Shown here in pieces: positions 59,011 through 64,000 of a stretch of 64,000 bases of DNA. The stretch is from Fragosphaeria purpurea (Eukaryota; Ascomycota; Sordariomycetes; Ophiostomatales; Ophiostomataceae): contig PCDL01000011.1 of assembly GCA_002778095.1 (NCBI GenBank), forward strand, positions 2,356,001-2,420,000. The letters run 5' to 3'. A model generated the notes under the pieces. That model did not search any database and had not been told where the DNA came from. It saw only the letters and a program-made list of their open reading frames with translations. Each line of letters starts with the position of its first letter. The first letter of the stretch is position 1. The position numbers and the translations under genes were made by a program.

Positions 59011-61530
59011 ATGAGCAGTCCGGCAAACAAGCTGGCCAAGAGCAACGACAACAACAAAAACCACAGCCGCACCCGAAACGACACGAGCAGCAGCAGGAGC
59101 AGCAGCTACGCGCGTTTGCCGCATCCGACCTCGTCCGCCGCGTCCTCCGCCGTGTCCGCCGCCTCCGGTGCCTACAACGGCACCCACACCCTCGCCGCCA
59201 AGAACACACACTCCACGGCCGCCGACGCCGCGGCGGCCCTCCGCGGCGCCGCGCTCGCCTTCAGCGAGGACCGCCGCCAGCAGCAGCAGCAACAGCAGCC
59301 GCAGAAGCGGCCGGTGTTGTTGTCGTCGTCCTCGTCGTCGTCCTCGCCTGCCCGCGACAACGGGGCCCGTCTCGCGGCGGCCTCCGCGTCCCGGGAGGCT
59401 TCTTTAGGGCTGTTGCGGCCGGTGTCGCCGGCCCGGCCACGGCAACAGCAGCAGCAGCAACAGCAACAGCGCAGTTACGACAATGGCAGCCGGAGCCCCA
59501 GCCGGAGCCGAAGCCGGAACGGCCGCCAAGGAGAAGGAAATGACAACCACAGCAGCAGCAACGACAACAGCAGCCACACCTCGCTCTCACCGGTACGACC
59601 GCAACTGACCGCGGGCAGACGCCCCGGGCTCTCAGCGACCTCGCCCGACCCCCGATCAGCATCGTTCCTGGCCGCCACACGCGCCGCCAGCCGCACCGCG
59701 AGCCCAAGGATGAGCCCCCACCATACAGGCCACGGGCCGAACAATGGAGGCGGAAGCGGCAATGCTGGACTGGGCAACCCCACGCATCTATCGGCGGTAA
59801 TGGCAGCGTCCGCCACCAACGACGAGAGACGCAAAGCAGCCGCAGCGGCGGCCACGGCAGCGGCGGGCGCCGCCGCAACCGAAAGTCAAAGGGGAGCAGC
59901 CGCCAATAACAACAACAACAGCAACAACAACAACGCCCGCGCGAACATCCGGCCCCAGGGCAGCCTTGTCCTCCCGCCGCCCGACGTGACCGCCACACCG
60001 CCGACGTCCTCGCTGATTTCGTTGTTCGAGCCGGCTGGCAACCCCACGGGGGGCAGCGAGAACGAGAAAGGGCTAGAAAGGGGCAGGCAAGGCGGCGCGA
60101 AAAGCCCGGCGAGACGACCCACCACGCCGTCCAAACCGACGACAACCGGACACCCAAGCTTGAAGTTTTTTACGCCGCCGCGCGTGGTGAGCCCACCGGA
60201 GCCGCTCGCCGAGACGGCGCGGCCGAGACAGCAGCCGGCGCAACCGCAGCCACAACTACGACCCAAACCCGAAAACCCGTTACAAAAGCTAGTAAAGCCA
60301 GAAAAGACAGAAAAGACAGAAAAGACAGAAAAGCCAGAAAAGCCAGAAAAGCCAGAAAAGCCAGAAAAGCCTGCAAAGCCTGCACAACGACAAGGAGAGG
60401 CGTTGGTGCGGGCAGAGCCAGTCCCTTTGCGGCAGCACCGGCTGGCACTGCGCGAGCTCAACGACGGCGACGACGTGCAACGACCACCGCCGCAGCCTCG
60501 CACACGCAGCGCGCAGCCTGTCCTGACCAAGCGGGCCACACTACTCGAGACTACCAGCGAACGACCGCCGCCGCGGCCACCCATAGCGTCGCGCGCGCCG
60601 TCGACCGCATCAACAAGTACCACGACGGCCGCTGCCCCGTCCGCGCTCGACGACCTCGCAAGCGCCATCATAGCCGGGTCCCTTGCCGCCGCGCGACACC
60701 ACCCGCACACATCGGCAGGAGCAGCCGCAGCACACCTGCCGGCACCACCACCAGCGCCCCCACCGCGGCGGCGCGCGTCACACGGCGCCTTGTCGTCGCG
60801 TCCTGTGTCGCGGACCCAGTCGCCGACCAAACGCACCAACCTGCGGACGACGCTGCGACCGGACAAAGCGCGGTACGACGACGACGAGGATGACGGCGGC
60901 GGCGGCCGTCGTCCACGCCACCTGCGGCGACACAGCGAAAGCCGGTCCAAGTCCCGGTCCCGGTTCCAGCACGACGTGGATCCCGATCTGGATGCATACC
61001 ACCACCACCACACTCACCAGCACCAGCATCCGAACCACCACCACCACCATCATCGGTACCTGCCCCCCAAGCCGCCGCTGCTCCCGGGCGGCGTGCGGCA
61101 CAAGCACAAGCACCACGAGGGCGCGCGGCGGCGGTGGCGCGAGGCCATGACGGAGCGCCAGCGGCGGCGGTACGAGGCGGTGTGGGCCAGCAACCGCGGT
61201 TGGCGCGGGGTGGCGGGCGGCGTGGACGGCGGCGGAGACGGCGGGAGGGACACGACGGACGCGTCCGCCGACGCCGTCCCCAACGTCGTCGTGCGCGACC
61301 TGTGGCAGCGCAGCCGGCTGCCGGCGGACGAGCTCGCCGAGGTGTGGGACCTCGTGGACACGACGCGCAACGGCGGCCTGGACAAAGCCGCGTTTGTGGC
61401 GGGCATGTGGCTGATCGACCAGCGGCTGCGCGGGCGCAAGCTGCCGGCGCGCGTGAGCGAGAGCGTGTGGGCGAGCGCGCGCGGGCTGCAGGTGGCGGCC
61501 GCGCCCGCGAACGACCGGCGACGGCGGTAA
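59011..61530 (+). CDS. irs4: EH-domain protein, Irs4/Tax4-like
   Basis: Single exon, 839 residues. The only folded domain visible is C-terminal (about 705-830): a basic entry helix (RRWREAMTERQRRRYEAVWA), then VVRDLWQRSRLPADELAEVW and DLVDTTRNGGLDKAAFVAGM, an EH domain. Yeast Irs4 and Tax4 have the same architecture (long disordered N-terminus, C-terminal EH) and activate the PI(4,5)P2 5-phosphatase Inp51, affecting cell-wall integrity and autophagy; the functional transfer is inference. The N-terminus is dominated by Ser/Ala/Gln/Asn/Pro tracts and a KTEKTEK/KPEKPEK repeat (60298-60386). A His/Gln-rich segment (YHHHHTHQHQH) precedes the EH domain. Start chosen at ATG 59011; upstream open frame lacks ATG. 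Confidence 0.85.
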   Translation: MSSPANKLAKSNDNNKNHSRTRNDTSSSRSSSYARLPHPTSSAASSAVSAASGAYNGTHTLAAKNTHSTAADAAAALRGAALAFSEDRRQQQQQQQPQKRPVLLSSSSSSSSPARDNGARLAAASASREASLGLLRPVSPARPRQQQQQQQQQRSYDNGSRSPSRSRSRNGRQGEGNDNHSSSNDNSSHTSLSPVRPQLTAGRRPGLSATSPDPRSASFLAATRAASRTASPRMSPHHTGHGPNNGGGSGNAGLGNPTHLSAVMAASATNDERRKAAAAAATAAAGAAATESQRGAAANNNNNSNNNNARANIRPQGSLVLPPPDVTATPPTSSLISLFEPAGNPTGGSENEKGLERGRQGGAKSPARRPTTPSKPTTTGHPSLKFFTPPRVVSPPEPLAETARPRQQPAQPQPQLRPKPENPLQKLVKPEKTEKTEKTEKPEKPEKPEKPEKPAKPAQRQGEALVRAEPVPLRQHRLALRELNDGDDVQRPPPQPRTRSAQPVLTKRATLLETTSERPPPRPPIASRAPSTASTSTTTAAAPSALDDLASAIIAGSLAAARHHPHTSAGAAAAHLPAPPPAPPPRRRASHGALSSRPVSRTQSPTKRTNLRTTLRPDKARYDDDEDDGGGGRRPRHLRRHSESRSKSRSRFQHDVDPDLDAYHHHHTHQHQHPNHHHHHHRYLPPKPPLLPGGVRHKHKHHEGARRRWREAMTERQRRRYEAVWASNRGWRGVAGGVDGGGDGGRDTTDASADAVPNVVVRDLWQRSRLPADELAEVWDLVDTTRNGGLDKAAFVAGMWLIDQRLRGRKLPARVSESVWASARGLQVAAAPANDRRRR
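60298..60386 (+). repeat. Nine-base tandem repeat encoding TEK/PEK units
   Basis: About nine copies of ACAGAAAAG or CCAGAAAAG in frame, giving KTEK then KPEK units within the disordered part of the Irs4-like protein. Confidence 0.9.
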
Positions 61531-62642
61531 GGGATGGTGGTTCGGGCCTTAGCCAGCGGCGTTGCTTGACAAGCATTCCGAAGACGACAACAACAACAAC
61601 AACAACAACAACCACCACATTCTACGTCGACGGACGGGGCTGCGGAGGAAAGACGACGTTCTTCACGTCTCGATCAGACCAACCAGCCGGGCTCCATCCA
61701 ACCGGCCACGCGATTCGACTTCCTGTCTACAAAGCTGACACAACTGCACACATCTCATTATCGTCGTCGTTCGCCGTCAGCCCGCCAGGCTTACTCCGTC
61801 TATTCATCTACAATATCCCTTTTTCGTAAACCGACGGTTATATACATACTCCATAATCATAATATGAACGACAGAGAAAACCCACCACACGGAGAATTCC
61901 ACCATCCAATCGTGCCGTGCAGTAGCGTAATCGCACCATTTGACACCGAGGGAACAGCTACCGGATTGCGTGCCCTCTGTTTTTTTCCCTTTCGTCAACC
62001 GATCTGCCGAGGCAGAAACAGCGCAAAAAGCGGAGGGCCCAGCGCGGCAGAGTGAAGCTAACTTTGGGCTCGTTCGGCTGCTGCGGGGGCGACGAATAGC
62101 TTAACCGAACAGCCCCCCCCCCGGCCCCACCCCCCTAACACAAGACCGGGACGGCTGGCAGCCAGCCAATGACGACAGGCGGCGTCAGCATTTTGGGGGG
62201 AAGTCGTGGCCCGTGGGGCACCTATTAATACACTGTATTATAGTTGGTTTGCTGCAGAACAGAGCTTTTTATTCTCATCTGCAACGGCAGACGGCTGGAA
62301 AGCTGCGATTCCTCCTTTTATTTCCCCTTTTGCTGGTTGTGGCTTTTTCTCGACGAACTGGTTTGGGCGTGTTTTGCCCGCCTGTCGTTCTTTTCGTCTA
62401 ACTCGTCTTTTTCTTTTTTCTTTTCTTCTCCGCTTCTGTTTCCGTCCCTTTCCGTTTTTCGTTTCGAAATCCATCTTTGTCGATCGACATCACGACATCC
62501 TCGGGAGGGAAACAGAGACGAACACGATTCACGATCCGGGTGACCGGCCCATACGGCAGTCTCCCCCGACCAGCAAGCGAATTTTGGACGATCCAACAGA
62601 CTCTTCGGGGAAAACACCGTCTTTCCCGGGACAGCGCCGACC
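61531..62642. other. Spacer and pex11-family promoter, no gene seen
   Basis: 1.1 kb. A CAA trinucleotide repeat lies just after the irs4 stop (61587-61612). C-rich tract 62109-62134 and a CCAAT box near 62165 precede the Pex11-family gene. T/C-rich leader 62395-62470. Confidence 0.5.
61587..61612. repeat. CAA/AAC trinucleotide repeat
   Basis: Uninterrupted CAA units in the presumed irs4 3' UTR. Confidence 0.9.
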
Positions 62643-63629
62643 ATGGCCGTGTCCTCCGTGCCGTCGGCCGGTCCCCTCGCGCCGGCCAACATCGACGCCT
62701 TCCTCCTTCACCTCAACAAGTGCATGTCGACCCCCGGCGGCATCGACGCCGTGCTCGCCACCGTCTGCTACAGCGCACGCATCAGCGCCGTCGTGCTGTC
62801 CACCGCCGCCGGCCGCGCCCTCCTGCATGCGCCCGTGCGCCAACTCGTGGCCCTCGCCCTCGCTCTGCCCGCGCGGGCGTCTAATCTTGTCCTGTTGACG
62901 GAGATCTCGTCACCAGCGGCAGCGGCGGCGGCGGCGTCATCGTCCGGCAAGGCGGCCACCGCCGCTGCCGCACTCGTGCTGGCCCAGCGTCTGCGTGCAC
63001 TCGGCTCGCTCATGACCGAGGCCCGCATGATTTTGCGCCTGTGGGGGTTGTTGTCCATGTACGTGTGGGCGCGCCAGCTGGTGAGCCAACTGCTGGCGCG
63101 GCGGGCGGCAGCAAGGCAGGAGGCAGCCGCCGCCGCGAAGACGGGCGACGAGGCTGAGGCCGAGACGAAGGCAGCCTCTGCCACTACCACCACCACCCCT
63201 TCCACCGCCGAGACTATCCTCACCTGGACCCAGTGGGCCACTTGCACGCTCTACCAGGCCTACGAGAACGGCGCCTACCTGGCGCGCCGCGGCGTGCTGG
63301 GCTGGTCGCCCGAAACCCAGGCGCGTGCCAACCGCTGGAGCTGCCGGTTTTTCGCCGTTTACGTAGCCATTGAGCTAGGCCGGCTGACCGCGCAGACCGT
63401 GCAGGCGGCGCAGGCGGCGCAGGCGGGCACGGACGCGGACACAGACACAGACACAGACCAACAAGCCGCGGCGCGTGAGCGGCGCAAGAATCTGGTGCGG
63501 TACGCGGCGCAGGCGCCCGTCATGGCGCACTGGAGCTTGGAACAGGGGTTTCTGGGCGAGACGAGCCTGGCGCTGCTGGGCAGCATACCGGCAGCGCTGC
63601 AGATCCACCGGGCGTGGAATGAAGCATAA
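62643..63629 (+). CDS. Peroxisomal membrane biogenesis protein, Pex11 family
   Basis: Single exon, 328 residues, the length of fungal Pex11-like (PEX11C-type) proteins. The family tubulates the peroxisomal membrane before fission. Supporting blocks: DAFLLHLNKCMSTPGGIDAV and ATVCYSARISAVVLSTAAG (N-terminal amphipathic helix region), LIxRLWGLxSMY-like MILRLWGLLSMYVWARQLV, and QWATCTLYQAYENGAYLARR followed by a hydrophobic stretch and the C-terminal helix. A loop of Ala/Thr/Glu codons (EAAAAAKTGDEAEAETK, then TTTTTPST) and a DADTDTDTD run are low complexity. No PTS1 at the C-terminus (ends WNEA), as expected for a membrane protein. Start is the only upstream ATG after a stop-rich leader. Confidence 0.88.
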   Translation: MAVSSVPSAGPLAPANIDAFLLHLNKCMSTPGGIDAVLATVCYSARISAVVLSTAAGRALLHAPVRQLVALALALPARASNLVLLTEISSPAAAAAAASSSGKAATAAAALVLAQRLRALGSLMTEARMILRLWGLLSMYVWARQLVSQLLARRAAARQEAAAAAKTGDEAEAETKAASATTTTTPSTAETILTWTQWATCTLYQAYENGAYLARRGVLGWSPETQARANRWSCRFFAVYVAIELGRLTAQTVQAAQAAQAGTDADTDTDTDQQAAARERRKNLVRYAAQAPVMAHWSLEQGFLGETSLALLGSIPAALQIHRAWNEA

Positions 63630-64000
63630 GAGGCGGCCTGAACTTTATTAGATGGTGGACGGAGCGAGTAGACGCAGACAAAAAGGGACACTACATTTAG
63701 AGAGAAAAAGACATTTGACAGCCGGCATTGGGCGCAGTTGCGATGTCAGTTATTTATTTTATTTATTTTTGTTTTGCCTTTTGGGAAATAATATAGAAGA
63801 CTTAATGGTTACCAACCTCTTCCCAAACTCCGTTCAACAAGGAGGTACGATGATGAAGATCTCACGCCGCGAAGAAGAGTGATAGGAAAATTCAAAGATA
63901 GTTGTTGAAAGCAAGAACGGAGCTATTACGCTATGGGGAAAAAAAAAAAAAATCAACCGTTGGAAGTAGAAACGCCTCCAGCCGCCTCTTTACCGCAGCA
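63630..64000. other. 3' region after the Pex11-family gene
   Basis: 371 bases of AT-rich sequence with an A run at 63942-63953. No ORF of note; the next gene is not visible. Confidence 0.6.

Noticed and set aside
1..64000. Transposon, CRISPR array or secondary-metabolite cluster
   Set aside because: No transposase, reverse transcriptase, PKS, NRPS, terpene cyclase or CRISPR-type repeat was seen; low-complexity repeats are microsatellites.

Overview
The window is nuclear DNA of a filamentous ascomycete (Pezizomycotina, most likely a Sordariomycete). Evidence: short introns of about 50-165 bases with GTATGT/GTGAGT-like donors and CTAAC-type branch points close to the acceptor; GC-rich coding exons with strong third-position GC bias; AT- or CT-rich spacers; and typical Pezizomycotina families (Zn2Cys6/fungal-trans regulator, GH131, sedolisin, Cel3A-type beta-glucosidase, Hst3/4 sirtuin). 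Many proteins carry trinucleotide-driven Q, A, N, G or P tracts. Genus cannot be fixed from sequence alone. Intron/exon models were built by eye from splice motifs, reading phase and family conservation.

Layout. 1-514 (-): 5' part of a mitochondrial-presequence protein. 2608-6764 (+): P5A ATPase Spf1. 7233-8492 (-): mitochondrial malate dehydrogenase. 12102-14699 (+) and 14903-16056 (-): convergent secreted sedolisin and GH131 glucanase. 18631-21667 (+): Hst3/4-type sirtuin. 22073-23239 (+): 3'(2'),5'-bisphosphate nucleotidase. 24489-26780 (+): extracellular GH3 beta-glucosidase. 27040-28763 (+): METTL16-type m6A methyltransferase. 29169-30546 (+): XAP5/FAM50. 30638-31396 (-): doubtful membrane ORF. 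32770-35673 (-): nine-exon Zn2Cys6 regulator. 36878-39210 (-): UDP-glucose 6-dehydrogenase. 42492-44270 (+): GT4 glycosyltransferase. 46758-47898 (+): type I membrane protein. 49189-53198 (+): long coiled-coil/acidic protein followed by a coding-like extension after its TGA. 55147-57896 (+): Ase1/PRC1 microtubule bundler. 59011-61530 (+): Irs4/Tax4-like EH protein. 62643-63629 (+): Pex11-family protein.

Most of this is dispersed housekeeping with no obvious secondary-metabolite cluster, transposon, CRISPR array, rRNA or convincing tRNA. The plant-biomass enzymes (GH131, Cel3A-like GH3, sedolisin) are secreted and probably degradative. The most suggestive grouping is regulator - UDP-glucose dehydrogenase - GT4 glycosyltransferase: the dehydrogenase makes UDP-glucuronate, and the divergent GT4 enzyme resembles the SQD2/MgtA group that builds glucuronosyl or mannosyl-glucuronosyl lipids in plants and actinobacteria. 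Other points worth a second look are an in-frame, stop-free hydrophobic intron in spf1, the approximately 200-codon coding-like extension after the TGA at 53196, large low-complexity insertions inside the sedolisin, sirtuin and UDP-glucose dehydrogenase, and an overlapping upstream ORF on the METTL16 gene.
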